A stretch of 64,000 nt of DNA from Amblyornis subalaris (Eukaryota > Chordata > Aves > Passeriformes > Ptilonorhynchidae): positions 3,196,194 to 3,260,193 of the forward strand of contig JACAXG010000091.1 of assembly GCA_018881555.1 (NCBI GenBank). Direction: 5' to 3'. Positions 44,316 through 54,925 of this stretch are shown one piece after another; within the stretch, counting starts at the first letter, position 1; the number at the start of each line of letters is the position of its first letter. A program made the translations under genes and the position numbers. The notes below the pieces were generated by a model. The model did not search any database and was not told the DNA's origin. It worked only from the letters and a program-made list of their open reading frames with translations.

Positions 44316-44777
44316 AAAATGTGTGTCTTTCTCTCCCGAGAGGATGTGGCTGCAGTGCCAGAGAGGAGCAGTTTTAACTCTGGCTTTGCGTGGGAGGGCT
44401 CAAAGCAGTCGGTAGCTTTTAGTGAGACCCCAGTGCCACCCGCCTCACGGCCTTCTCCCAGCTGGCACTTCCGTGCTTCCTCCCTAAGCAGCAAGGAGGA
44501 AGAGGAGGAGGAGCAGGAGGAGGCGGTTCGTAGCCTCTCCCCGAGCACGGAGGACCTGACATGTGGAAAGGGAGTTTGTGTGGATGTGGAGAAGGACTCG
44601 GAGCTCTCTGAGCCGGAGCCCGCCCCCAGCCCTGCCGCAGCTCCGTGGCAGCCCTGGGGAGAGGAGGAGGAGGTGGCAGAGGATGGTGAAGACAGCTTTG
44701 CCTTTAGAAAGCCACATGGCCAGTGTCCCGACCCAGATGCTCCTGTCGGGCTGCCGGAGCTCATTCGCTGCTTCCAG
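44316..44777 (+). CDS. EPB41: Candidate EPB41 large acidic cassette exon (154 codons)
   Basis: The exon is 462 nt, phase 0 to phase 0, with acceptor atttctttttag|aaa behind a (CT)n tract and donor CAG|gtagtg. It reads KMCVFLSREDVAAVPERSSF, then a middle Glu run (SSKEEEEEEQEEA), SPSTEDLTCGKGVCVDVEKD, GEEEEVAEDGEDSFAFRKP, and ends LPELIRCFQ. It is acidic, rich in Ser/Pro/Glu and GC-rich compared with neighbouring intron, as expected for coding sequence. It would fall between the spectrin-actin binding and C-terminal domains (U3), where paralogues EPB41L1-L3 carry long variable inserts. It may be the counterpart of mammalian exon 17b. Confidence 0.72.
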
Positions 44778-45996
44778 GTAGTGAGCCCAGCTCCCGCCCC
44801 CCACCCCCGGCTGCCTTTGGAGTGGGAACCCAAACACTGCAGCAAGCAGATGCCACGGACCTGCAGAGGAGCTGGGTTTGCCTGGCTCGGACTCGTGCTT
44901 GGAGCTAACGAGCCTGTGAATCTCCTGCAGTCGGTGCAAGCAGCCCCTCTCGATTTATCTTTGAATTAAATTCGTGCCACAGTCGATTTGTCTTTGCATT
45001 AAACACNAGTCCCTCTCGATTTACCTTTGCGTGAAATACAATTGTGGCAGTGCAATGCCCTTTGCTCTTCTTGGATCAAAGCATCCTGTGGCATCCCAAT
45101 GAAAAGACAATATTTAGGCTCCAAAACCATGTAATTTTAGCTCCTTAAAGATTTTGCTGGCTCCGGCTGGACTGGCGGCTGACCCTCAGCACAGCAGAGC
45201 GAATTTGAGGCGCTGTCCAGCATGTTTTGATGCCTCCTTTGTGCTCCCCACCGTGGGAGGGATTTTTGCCTGCTCCAGTGTTGATGTTGCTTTTGGTTCC
45301 ATAGATGCCCATTCACCCCCTAACGATCACGGTGGCATCTGGCAGGGTTGGGGACGGTGGCAGAAATCGAGCCCTCTGGGGTAGCACTGGGTCTGAATTA
45401 ACTCTGTCTTCTTCTGGATAATCATCAGGTGGTGGAACAACTGATTTCTCTTCTCCCCACCCTTATTTTTCTTTCTGTTTCATCTGACATTGATTTAATA
45501 AAAGTCAAAGACCTGACGAGGATTTTTAATAAAACAGAGTTGCACTTGAGGTCAGGATAAAGCTGCTCAGCTGTGATCCAGTCTTTGTGTGCCCAGGGTT
45601 GGTGTTAATCCCGACATTGGCATCAGCAGATGAGGGACATCTTCTCCTGGCAGCTGGCAATGAGCTTCTAGTAATTAGAAAGTTCAGAATCGTTGGAGAC
45701 AGTGTCTCTGTGGTGCTGGGACACACCTCTTAAACCCTTAATGCTTGGTTTGGGCTGACCAGAGTCCACGGTGTGGGGAAGGGCTGGAGGATTTTGCTGC
45801 CTGTCTCATCCTCACACCTGTTCTCTGCCCTCGGAGCAGTGTGTTGTTCCAGAGGCTTAAACCCAAAGATTTCCAGGCTCACCTTGGTTCCCACGGTGCT
45901 TTTATCAGATCAGTGTCAGAACACTTGCCAGCAGCCCAGTCAGGACGTGGAGGTGGGAACTGGGTGCTTACAAGGTGTTTTTAACCTGTCTCACAG

Positions 45997-46125
45997 CCCC
46001 CGCTAGTGAAGACACAGACTGTCACCATCTCCGACGTGTCCAGCGCCGTCAAAAGCGAAATTCCCACAAAAGAAGTCCCCATTGTCCACACGGAGACAAA
46101 GACCATCACCTATGAAGCTGCACAG
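45997..46125 (+). CDS. EPB41: EPB41 exon 18: start of C-terminal domain
   Basis: The exon is 129 nt, phase 0/0, residues 730-772: PPLVKTQTVTISDVSSAVKS, then EIPTKEVPIVHTETKTITYE and AAQ. Acceptor is tctcacag|ccc and donor CAG|gtaggg. It is highly conserved with human. The C-terminal domain binds partners such as NuMA in mammals. Confidence 0.97.
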
Positions 46126-48141
46126 GTAGGGCATGTTCTGATTCATTTTCCAGGGGCTTAATTAATCTCAAGTAAACGTTTTGTTTCCGAATCTTTAGGA
46201 TGAGACAGCAGCACCTGCCTTTCTCCACACATCCGAGTGCAGCACAGGCATTCACTGATGCTGTGGACACTATTTCCAGGTGCATCTGGTATTTACAGAG
46301 GAGCAGTGGTTTTGCTGTCTCTGAAGAGTAATTATTTTTTCAAGATGTGCTTGCAAACAGAATTTATCTTCAGCCACCGGTGGCTATACGAAGTTAACCT
46401 GAGTTGGCCTTTTTTCTGCAAGAGATGCCTTGTCTTGTTTTCCCAGCTCCCCTTCCTGTTTATGCCTCTTCAGAACTTGGTTTATAAATTACTTGGTCGT
46501 CCTTCAGGTTTCAAGACTGAAATGGTTGTTGAACACCAAATGCTTTGTATAAAATGCAACCTGAGTGGGTATGTGGTGATTGGAAAGCAAAAATGTTAGT
46601 GGAGCAGTATCAGGATATGCAGGTATGGATGCATTGCTGAGGTTAAAATTAAACCTCAGTCTAAAACAGGTTTTAATCACAGAATGGTTTGGGATGGATG
46701 GGACCTNAAAGCTCACCCAGTTTCGACCCCCTGCCATGGGCAGGGACACCTTCCACTAGCCCAGGCTGCTCCAAGCCCTGTCCAACCTGGCCTTGGACAC
46801 TCCCAGGGATCCAGGGGCAGCCACAGCTTCTCTGGNCAACCTGTGCCAGGACCTCCCCACCCTCCCAGGGAACAATTCCTTCCCAATATCCCCTTTAACC
46901 CTGCCCTCTGGCAGTGCGAAGCCANTCCCCCTTGTCCTGTCACTCCATCCCTTATCCAGAGTCCCTCTNCAGCTCTCCTGGAGCCATCTTTAGTCACTGN
47001 AAGGGCTCTAAGGTCTCACCAAAGCCTTCTCTTCTTCAGGCTGAACACCCCCATGTCTGCCAGCCTTTATTTATGTATTTGAGGTTTTGGAGCCTGTGTC
47101 AGCTTGGCTTTGCTGTCAGTGTGGTTGTTGGCAGCAGCCCATGCTCTGCTGTTGGGAGTGAAGTGACTGTGGGATGTCATTTTGGGTGCAGGAATCCCAT
47201 AGACTGTGAGTGTATCATTTGGGATTCCTGGGGAATCCTGTGGCTGCTCTGCATGCTCCCCGACTNTGGGATCAGAGGGGTCCTTCAGGCAGTGGTGGTG
47301 AGCACTGCCCTGGCTTTCAGCTAGGGANTAGGTGAATAGAGGAGTTCTGCTCTATTCACCTGGGAAATGAAAAGGAAGAGTGGTCTCCAGGGCTGGGATC
47401 AGTCGGCCGTGCCTGCACCACGATGTGATGTGCCATGAGATTTCTTCCAGACTGTGGAAAATGGTCCCACCTTGTGGCAATTCCAGATATTGTCCCACTG
47501 CCGAGCTGAGGATGCTGCCCAGTGGGGACATGGACAGAGTGGCCAGGATGAGCTGGCCAGGATGACTTAGTTTGGGATTTTTGGCAGACCTTGAGTGGTC
47601 GAGTCGGGCAGGATGAGATCCAAGAACCAGCTCTAAAAGTTATTCCTGTTTCAGCAAATGTCTGGATATTCATGTCTTTGGCAGAGCATAAAGTGAGGGA
47701 TGTGCAATGTGTCGTCAGGAGGGAGGAAGGGTGACAAATCAGGTTGTGCTCTTGGCTTTGTGGATCTCTGGGGATGCAGGCAGGTGGAATTTGGGATCAG
47801 TGTCTGCACTGGTCTCCTGTCGTGGTTCAGACGTGGACAGCATGACCAGCACTGTGGGGCCAGCAGCGTGCCTGGGTCTGGGGACATCCCAGCCCTCCTG
47901 CTCTGAGGGGTGCCACAGGTCCTCCCTGCAGGATCTGTGCTTTTCCAGCCTTAAAGCCCAGGGACCTGGAGCTTTCAGAGACCTGCCCAGCTCTTGTGCA
48001 CCTGGGCACAGGTTGACTTGTTGTGTCCTGTGCTCCNCAGTGGAGCTTCTGTACTTGGATCGTGTCCTGCTCTGGTGATGTGGAGCTCCTGCTTCTGTCC
48101 CCACTGCTCAGGGACCGATGGCCTGTTCTTGTGTCCCACAG
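46126..48141 (+). other. EPB41: EPB41 intron 18
   Basis: It contains a minus-strand CR1 at 46677-47060. No exon or RNA gene is supported in the rest. Confidence 0.75.
46677..47060 (-). mobile_element. CR1 LINE 3' end
   Basis: The reverse-complement CR1 runs from 'atcacagaatggtttgggat' through 'ccatgggcagggacaccttc' and 'caattccttcccaatatccc' to 'ctcttcttcaggctgaacac'. Confidence 0.9.
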
Positions 48142-48243
48142 ACAGACGGTGGCAATGGNGATTTAGACCCTGGCATCCTGCTGACTGCCCAGACCATCAC
48201 TTCAGAGACCACCAGCAGCACCACCACCACCCAGATCACCAAG
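48142..48243 (+). CDS. EPB41: EPB41 exon 19: C-terminal domain
   Basis: The exon is 102 nt, phase 0/0, residues 773-806: TDGGNGDLDPGILLTAQTIT then SETTSSTTTTQITK. Acceptor is gtcccacag|aca and donor AAG|gtaaca. The N at 48159 is in a Gly codon (ggn). Confidence 0.97.
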
Positions 48244-48693
48244 GTAACACCAGGGAGCACCACAAAACACCAGCTTGAACAACAGCCTGATGGAGAGATG
48301 GGCAAGGATGAATGAGATTAAAAAAAGCTTTTGAANGATCCTTTCAAATACATGACTGGCACGTGGAGCAAAGCACAAGGGGCTCAAGTTTGCCTGCGTT
48401 AAATCTGTGGATTTTGCATTAATTGCAGCACAGTCTGGACACGGGCTCTGACTGTCCTGTGGGACAGCAGGAAGAGCTGTACTGTGAGCAAAAGCTTTTC
48501 CCTGGCTCAGCTATAAAAAAATGACCATTTGACAGTTTTTCCTTGAGCAGCAGCAGTTTCCCCCGTGACTCTGATGCTGTGGTACAACAGCACTGTTTGG
48601 TGACACTATTTTTGGATCTTTAGACAGGCAGCCCCAGTGAGCTCAAACTCCTCTGCACTTCTACACTAACAGCAGCTTTTCCTTCTCTTCTAG
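48244..48693 (+). other. EPB41: EPB41 intron 19
   Basis: The intron is 450 bp with no recognised element. Confidence 0.8.
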
Positions 48694-48774
48694 ACTGTGA
48701 AAGGTGGCATTTCAGAGACACGGATTGAGAAGAGGATTGTCATCACGGGAGATGCAGATGTAGACCACGACCAG
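48694..48774 (+). CDS. EPB41: EPB41 exon 20: C-terminal domain
   Basis: The exon is 81 nt, phase 0/0, residues 807-833: [20 protein letters not shown] then ADVDHDQ. Acceptor is cttctag|act and donor CAG|gtagga. It differs from human at a single residue (Val for Ile). Confidence 0.97.
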
Positions 48775-48924
48775 GTAGGAGTGTGGATGTCATCCAGAAG
48801 AGCTTCCCAGAGCTGGCAAAAATGAGACACTCAGGCTGCCTGTTCAAAGAAAATGTCACCAAAAAAATGACCCAGGGAAATTTTACTGGGGTAGAAATGA
48901 AACTTCAAAATTCATATTTTTATA

Positions 48925-49075
48925 AGTTGTGGTTGCTTCATNCCTGGAAGTGTCCAAGGCCAGGTTGGATGGGGCTTGGAGCAACGTGGTCTAGTGGAAG
49001 GTGTCCCTGCCCATGGCAGGGAGTGGAGTGGGATGAGCTTTAAGGTCCATTCCCACCCAAGCCATTCCTTGATTC
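48925..49075 (+). mobile_element. CR1 LINE 3' end
   Basis: The sense CR1 text is 'ggaagtgtccaaggccaggt', 'ggaaggtgtccctgcccatg', 'gatgagctttaaggtccatt' and 'ccattccttgattctat'. It is nearly the exact complement of the copy at 50945. Confidence 0.9.
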
Positions 49076-49724
49076 TATATCAGTAATAAATTCCTTTTTG
49101 ACAATATGCAGCTGAGCCAGCAAAGCTGAATTACATTCTGAAACTGGTGTGGGCAGCAAAGTTTTCATTCCAGATTTTTTTTGGACAGTTGTAGTTTTTT
49201 TTAAAAAAAAAAATCCGTAAAAATGTGAAATAAAAAGTTTTCTTGACATCTGGCTGATCTGCACTTATTTTCCCATAACTCTGAAGCACTATTGCTACTC
49301 TGTGGTGCCAGAAGTCATTTCAGAGCACTCAGCACCTGCATTAAATCTCATTGGCTTTATATGAAACCCTTCTGATGACTCAGCCTCATTGGCCTGTTGC
49401 GTGTGTTGGAAGTGATGATTTTGTCATCAGAGAATTATACTTTGAATTTAAATTTAGTTGCAAGTATCGTGGGGGTGGAGAATATTCTTATGACAAGATC
49501 TGGTTTATTAATTCCAACAGAAAATGTCTGAGATGTCTGAAATGTGCCCATCACACTTGCTGGAAGAATAAGCAGGGTTTGCTTATTTGCTCTCATCCAT
49601 GTTCTGCCATGGGGCAGTGGAGAGATGGGGGTTGTTCTTCAAATAGAGCTTTTCCTTTCAGAAATAATGTAATACCACCAAAAGTCACCAAAGTGTGTGG
49701 CTGAAGTCCTGGGGGCAGTTTTGG

Positions 49725-50160
49725 GCACCACGATTTAAGACCTAAAGCAATTAGAGAGATTCCAAAGGAGGCTGTGGAGGTGGTGAAGGGTCAGGAGGGG
49801 CCATGAGAGGGGTGGCTGAGGGCAGAGCTCAGTGGGGGTGCAGCTCCTCCCGAGGGGCAGCTCTGATCTCTGCCCTCTGGGACAGGGACAGGACCCAGGG
49901 AANGGCTGGAGCTGGGCCAGGGCAGGGTCAGGCTGGAGAGCAGGGAAAGGTTCTCCTGTCCCCAGAGGGTGCTGGGCACTGACCAGGCTCCCCAGGGAAT
50001 GGGCACGGCCCCAAGGCTGCCAGAGCTCCAGGAGCGNTTGGACAANGCTCCCAGGGATGCACAGGGTGNGATTGTTGGGGTGTCTGTGCAGGTCCAGGGG
50101 TTGGACTGGATGATCTCTGTGGGTCCCTTCCAACTTGGGATCTTCTGTAATTCTATGAAG
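49725..50160 (+). mobile_element. CR1 LINE 3' end (longest copy in the window)
   Basis: The sense CR1 text runs from about 'gcaccacgatttaagaccta' through 'ggctgccagagctccaggag' to 'tgtgggtcccttccaacttg' and 'tgtaattctatgaag'. It is the same subfamily as the reverse copies at 2.4 and 43.1 kb. Confidence 0.9.
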
Positions 50161-50231
50161 TGGATCCACTTTTCTTTTTCACGCCCCGGAGTTAGAAGCA
50201 GGTTCATGTGCCCTTGGGGATGGTGGGTGGT

Positions 50232-50371
50232 GCCATGCTCTGACACAGGCTCTGACACACTGACATGCTCTAACCCATGCTCTGACATGCTCTAACCTGT
50301 GCTCTGGCACTCTCTGACATGCTGTGACACTTTCTGACATGCTCTGGCACTCTCTGACATGCTGTCCCCTG
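50232..50371 (+). repeat. Degenerate 'ctctgacatg' tandem repeat beside the exon 21 acceptor
   Basis: Units such as 'ctctgacatg', 'ctctaaccca', 'ctctggcact' and 'ctctgacatgctgtgacac' recur at roughly 10-20 bp spacing. The array ends about 10 bp before the acceptor (50381-50382) and supplies the pyrimidine tract region. Confidence 0.85.
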
Positions 50372-50382
50372 CTGTCCCTCAG

Positions 50383-50490
50383 GTCCTGGCGCAGGCGATC
50401 AAGGCTGCCAAGGAGCAGCACCCGGACATGTCGGTGACCAAAGTGGTTGTGCACCAGGAGACCGAGATCGCGGAGGAGTAGCCAGGCTGA
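50383..50490 (+). CDS. EPB41: EPB41 exon 21: C terminus and stop codon
   Basis: The coding part is 50383-50481: VLAQAIKAAKEQHPDMSVTK then VVVHQETEIAEE and TAG (50479-50481), residues 834-865. Acceptor is gctgtccctcag|gtc. Nine nt after the stop there is a strong donor, CTGA|gtgagt (50490/50491), so the 3' UTR continues in another exon. The stop is too close to the junction to trigger nonsense-mediated decay. Confidence 0.96.
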
Positions 50491-51397
50491 GTGAGTAGAG
50501 AGACCACCTCAGAGGGGGGCAGGGGGTGATTGATCCTGTGCATGTGAGGTTTGGGTAAATGCAGTCAGAGTTGAGGGAAAATGATTGTTCTCTGCCAAGT
50601 CCTGCTCGGGCTGTNCCTGTTGGATCTGTGGAGGCAGATGAGGCAGTCACAGACAGACTAATCCTGTGGAAATTAGCCAAAATGGGTTAAAAGCTACACA
50701 GCTCCTGCCATGAGGCTGCTTTGCCTTCCCAAAAATCTGCCATGTGCCGGGAGCACACGGAGCTGTAGGTGCCACATAGANCCCTGCTCATGTCAGTGCC
50801 CAGTAACCCCTGAGCTGGACCCCAAGCTTGCCTGGAAATTCCCTTTTCTGCAGTTTTGATAAGTTTGGGAAGGAGCTGCTCAAGGAATCCAGGAGCTCTG
50901 CCTGTGCCTCAATGCTGTAAAGCCCATCGTGCCCCATGACAGTGATCACAGAATCGTGGAATGCTTTGGGTTGGAAGGGACCTTAAAGCTCATCCAGTCC
51001 CACCCCTGCCATGGGCAGGGACACCTTCCACCAGCCCAGGCTGCTCCAAGCCCTGTCCAGCCTGGCCTTGGACACTTCCAGGGATCCAGGGGCAGCCACA
51101 GCTTCTCTGGGCAACCTGTGCCAGGGCCTCCCCACCCTCCCAGGGAACAATTCCTTCCCAATCTCCCATCTAACCCTGCCCTCTGGCACTGGGAAGCCAT
51201 NCCCCTTTGTCCTGTCATTCCCAACTCTTGTCCAAAGTCCCTCTCCAGCTCTCTTGAAGCCCCTTAAGGCACTTCCCACCTGCCATTGGTGGTACTCACC
51301 TAAATTCAGTTCCCATCCACTTCAGGGAAGCAGATTCTTCTATCTCCCAGCAAGCTGCTGTTGGTAGCTGTAACTTACCCTGTTCCTCTCTTCCTAG
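50491..51397 (+). other. EPB41: EPB41 3' UTR intron
   Basis: The intron is 907 bp, from gtgagt at 50491 to cttcctag at 51397, and contains a minus-strand CR1 at 50945-51275. It is inferred from splice-site quality and from the sequence following the acceptor. Confidence 0.8.
50945..51275 (-). mobile_element. CR1 LINE 3' end
   Basis: The reverse-complement CR1 runs from 'atcacagaatcgtggaatgc' through 'ccatgggcagggacaccttc' and 'aattccttcccaatctccca' to 'ccctctccagctctcttgaa'. Confidence 0.92.
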
Positions 51398-53038
51398 GAA
51401 ATGTTCCTGCCAGCCACAACACCAGGAAAAAGAAACCCAGCAAAACAACCAAGAAACTACCTGGAGCACAAAGACCTCGGATTTCAGACTTGACACTCAG
51501 AGACATTCATATCACTTATTAAGAGTTGCGCTTTGACATTTTACTTGGGATTTTTTCCAGACTCCACTGGATCCTATTGGATATGGGCTTTTGTTTTGTT
51601 GGGTTTTTTTTTTTTTATATCTCTTGTGATAGAAATCCGCCATATTTCTAACTGTACTGAATATTTTTTACAGGTTTTCAATTTTGCATTCCCTCTCACG
51701 CAAAGCCTCTTCAGACACAGACACAACCCCCCCCAAACCTCGCAGGGCTCCAGGGCTCCCTGTTTTAACTCGTTTTTCCCTCCGCCTCGTCACGGATCAC
51801 GGAGCCGTATCCGTGCGCGTTCCCAGAGCGGGATCCGTACGCGCCTTCGCAGAGCCATGGCTCNTCCTGCCAGGAGAGTCAGTTTTCAGGAGTCAGACGT
51901 TTCGTGCAGCATTTCCGATTGCCTCTGGATTCTTTCCGTAGCTCTGGGGAGCTCCAGCCCCGCCGCGACCCTCCCCGGGCTGCTCCGAGCTCCCTCCCCG
52001 CTGGGTTCCAGCCCCGACGTGTGATCACAGTAGGGTTTTGTGGTGTAGCCTATGCACACATCTGAATAGTTGGCTAGATTTAAGGAGTACTGGAAGTTGC
52101 TTCGAGTATCTTATACTGTGAATTTTAGAGCTTTAAGAGGACTGTGATAGCATCTCGCCTTCCTCCCGTGTGTCTCTGCTGAGTGCTCCCCACCTGTTTG
52201 TGTTTTCTAGATGCCATTAAATTAAAAAGCCCTTAGAAGTGTGTGTTTAAGGTGTTTGGACTCGGGATGCTACTAAGGTAGGCTTGTGCAGCATTCACAG
52301 GAACTGAGTTTTTCAGTGTCATAGTTTTTCATTTGTTTGTGTTCATGATTTTTAAAATTAGGGAGGTTTTTTTTTTTTTGTAAGTCATGGGTTGGGTTTT
52401 TTTCCTCCCCTCACAGTGCTATTTAAAGCTGAACACGTTACCCATTTCCCAGAGCGTGTATCCTACTATCATTTAATTTAAACTCCTTTAGACAATCCTT
52501 CCTAGGCCTGCAAGCTGTATTTGGAGAGGCTGAACAAGGAATTTTAGGAGGCGTCAGGTGTTGCTGGTTGTGATAGAGCCAAACCACATGGGAAGTGCTG
52601 ACATTCCCTCTTCCACGCTGGCCCGAGGGTCTGGATTTGGCTTCATGACCCCCTTGCTGGAATGAAATANCAGGGTGAGTGTCTGAATCTTTAGGCTGAG
52701 CTTACAGACCCCCGGGGCCATCTCCAGCACGGAGTGGGTGTCACAAAGACGTGATTCCAGGGGCTGGATGTGCTCCCACTGCTGCTCTCTCAGCTTCGTG
52801 GGAATGTTCTTGCCTGGTTTGTCCTTCCAGCATTTGAATTCAAGATTCAAGAAGCAAAAAGCCAACCAAGCTCTCTAAAGAGTCTGCCCAGACACTTGTG
52901 AACACTTCAGTCCACTTTGAGGTTGTGATTTATTTTTTTTTAAATGTATAAATATATATATATTTATATAGTGTGGCACAGTGGTAGCTGAGGGCAGGGA
53001 GTGCTCTGCTCCTCAGGCGAGGATGGGAAGAAAATGGC

Positions 53039-53044
53039 AATAAA
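53039..53044 (+). terminator. EPB41: Poly(A) signal AATAAA (proximal)
   Basis: The context is ggcaataaagaaaaa. It is about 1.6 kb into the terminal 3' UTR exon and could produce a short-UTR mRNA. Confidence 0.6.
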
Positions 53045-54548
53045 GAAAAAAAGCTCTCTCCAGTTTTAGATTTGAATAATGTGTTTCAGAAATCACTGGA
53101 CTTAGCTCATGCTGCAACGATTCTGCTGTTCAGCTGCAAACAGCCCTGGAATTACACTGGGGCTGGTGTAGCTTCTGAGCTTCAGGTGCAATTTTAATTA
53201 AGGTGTCAGTATTGATTGGAGACTCTGCTGGAGCTGCTGGATTTTGGCTTTCTTTGAGCCTTGCTGGCCCTGGGTCCTGCTCACCTCCAGCCTTCCCATG
53301 CCNGCAGCTGCCTCTGGGCTGCTCTGGTTGTGGGGTCCCCTCCTGGGATGCTCTGCCTTCCTCAGGCATCCTGCTCTGGGGTTTTAGGGAGTCCTGGGCT
53401 CCACAGCTGTAGTGTAGAGATTAAGTCTTCCTATCCATGTCTGAAAAGCCCTTTCCTTCCTTCCTTCTGCCACGCAGACCCTGGAATGGGTCTGTGTCCC
53501 TGCTGTCCTCAACTTAGTTGGGTAACGCTTGCCTTAAACACCCATCGTGCTGAGCACCCTCTGGCACTGTCCTTTTTCTGGGAATTTAGTTTTTTGCCAC
53601 TCAGTCCTTCCTTCTCACCTGCAACAGCNACCTGAGGAGTGAAGGGGCACGTGGAGCAGTGGCTGAGAGGATTTCTGGGCTTTACCAGGCAGAGCTAGCG
53701 TGATAAAGTTTGTCCATAGCACTTAAAGGCACTTGGCTGTCAGGAGAATTCAGGGGAACGTGGTCCATGAGTGTTCCCTAGGGGAGTCCTGTGCCCTGAG
53801 CACGATCAGTGGGACAAAACACCCCAAGGAGGGGATTTCTGGGGTGAGAAACCTGCTGGCAGGAGAGGTGGTTCCTTTCCTAAAGGACGTGCTCACGGTG
53901 ACTGCGGATGTACCTCGTTAAAGGGCTCGTAGACTAGAATAACCCTGTTTTTATTTTTTCCCTGGATTTTGGGTGGCTGTTTCCAGGTTGTCCATTCTCA
54001 CACTTCTCCCTGTTGAGTTCTTGCTTCTCCTGGAGTATTTTAAACAAGTCATGGCCTCTTGTGCCCTTTGCCATCACCTGCTGTCCGACCCGGGGGGGTT
54101 TCCAGCCCCGCTCCTGCCAACACGGTGCCCGAGCCCAGGAGCTGGATGGGAGCCTGGGAAGAAGATGAAAGTTAAAAGCAGAAGCAGCTTCTCCCACCCT
54201 CATCCAGGGATGCCGTGGGGCTGCCCACTCCCCTTCCACCTCTGGTGGGATTTAAGATCCTTGGCTCTGAGCGTGCTGTGTCAGCTCTAGGGACAAACCA
54301 GCTAAGTAAGGTCTATTTATATGAATGTTCCCAGCTCTTCCCACTCCACAAATTCACCCAGAGACTGTCTTGATTGTATAATATACATTATATGGAAGCT
54401 ATTTATATATGAATGAATGTNTTTATAGAAAGGAAGGCAAGGAGCTCCTGTTCTCCTCCATTAAACTGGAANGGTGGCTCTGGTTGCCTGATAGCAATCC
54501 CTGACCAACAGAGATGTGTTAGCAAAGGACTGACTGGTTTCTGGTTTT

Positions 54549-54554
54549 AATAAA
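54549..54554 (+). terminator. EPB41: Poly(A) signal AATAAA (middle)
   Basis: The context is tttaataaactgtgg, followed by a TG/TT-rich downstream stretch (gtggtttgctgattttcc). Confidence 0.55.
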
Positions 54555-54897
54555 CTGTGGTTTGCTGATTTTCCTAATTGTACAATTACCTTAAGAGGTG
54601 GTAGTGTCCCAGCCTTAGAGATGAAACTTGTAAAAAAAAAAAATAAAAATAAATAAAATAATTTTAGTTGAGAAGATGAAGGAGCTTTGTAAAATTTTTT
54701 TAAGGCAATTGTGAATTGTCTAGGCTAGGCATTTACACTCTTTATAAAAATAGGAACTTTTAAAGTTGGCAAAACTTTCTAGATCAACTAGTGATGGGAG
54801 CTGTTATTTTGGATTTTCATAGTGAATCAAAGGGAAAGTTGCCNTAGTGTTTAGACAGACCTAAGTGTTCAGTATTGCTTCTTGTATTGCATTTTAC

Positions 54898-54903
54898 AAT
54901 AAA
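54898..54903 (+). terminator. EPB41: Poly(A) signal AATAAA (distal)
   Basis: The context is tacaataaattttc. It is the last clear signal before the gene-free interval, so it is the best candidate for the longest EPB41 mRNA end. Confidence 0.55.
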
Positions 54904-54925
54904 TTTTCAAACAAAACTCTCTCCC

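Larger units (their letters stand above)
31712..45996 (+). other. EPB41: EPB41 intron 17 (14.3 kb) with candidate alternative exons
   Basis: This is the largest intron in the window. CR1 copies lie at about 32843-32998, 35682-35870, 39383-39440 and 43005-43330. Candidate alternative exons lie at 33659-33694, 34077-34205, 34986-35237, 41669-41956 and 44316-44777 and are listed separately. Mammalian alternative exons 17a and 17b lie in this interval. The other long stretches (35.3-41.6 kb and 42-44.2 kb) hold nothing else I can support. Confidence 0.8.
48775..50382 (+). other. EPB41: EPB41 intron 20
   Basis: It contains plus-strand CR1 copies at 48925-49075 and 49725-50160 and a degenerate short repeat at 50232-50371 next to the acceptor. 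Confidence 0.8.
51398..54925 (+). other. EPB41: EPB41 3' UTR, terminal exon
   Basis: The terminal non-coding exon begins gaaatgttcctgccagccac. It contains a T-rich block at 51600-51618, a GC/CpG-rich patch at 51770-52020, and AT-rich patches at 52946-52970 and 54376-54430. Poly(A) signals AATAAA lie at 53039-53044, 54549-54554 and 54898-54903, with an A-rich AATAAA cluster at 54631-54662. I set the end after the last one. Earlier sites would give shorter mRNAs. Confidence 0.75.

Noticed and set aside
50946..51224. Open frames inside CR1 copies here and at 6.3, 46.7 and 49.8 kb
   Set aside because: They are translations of CR1 3' untranslated ends and recur with the same peptides at each copy. 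They do not encode the CR1 proteins.
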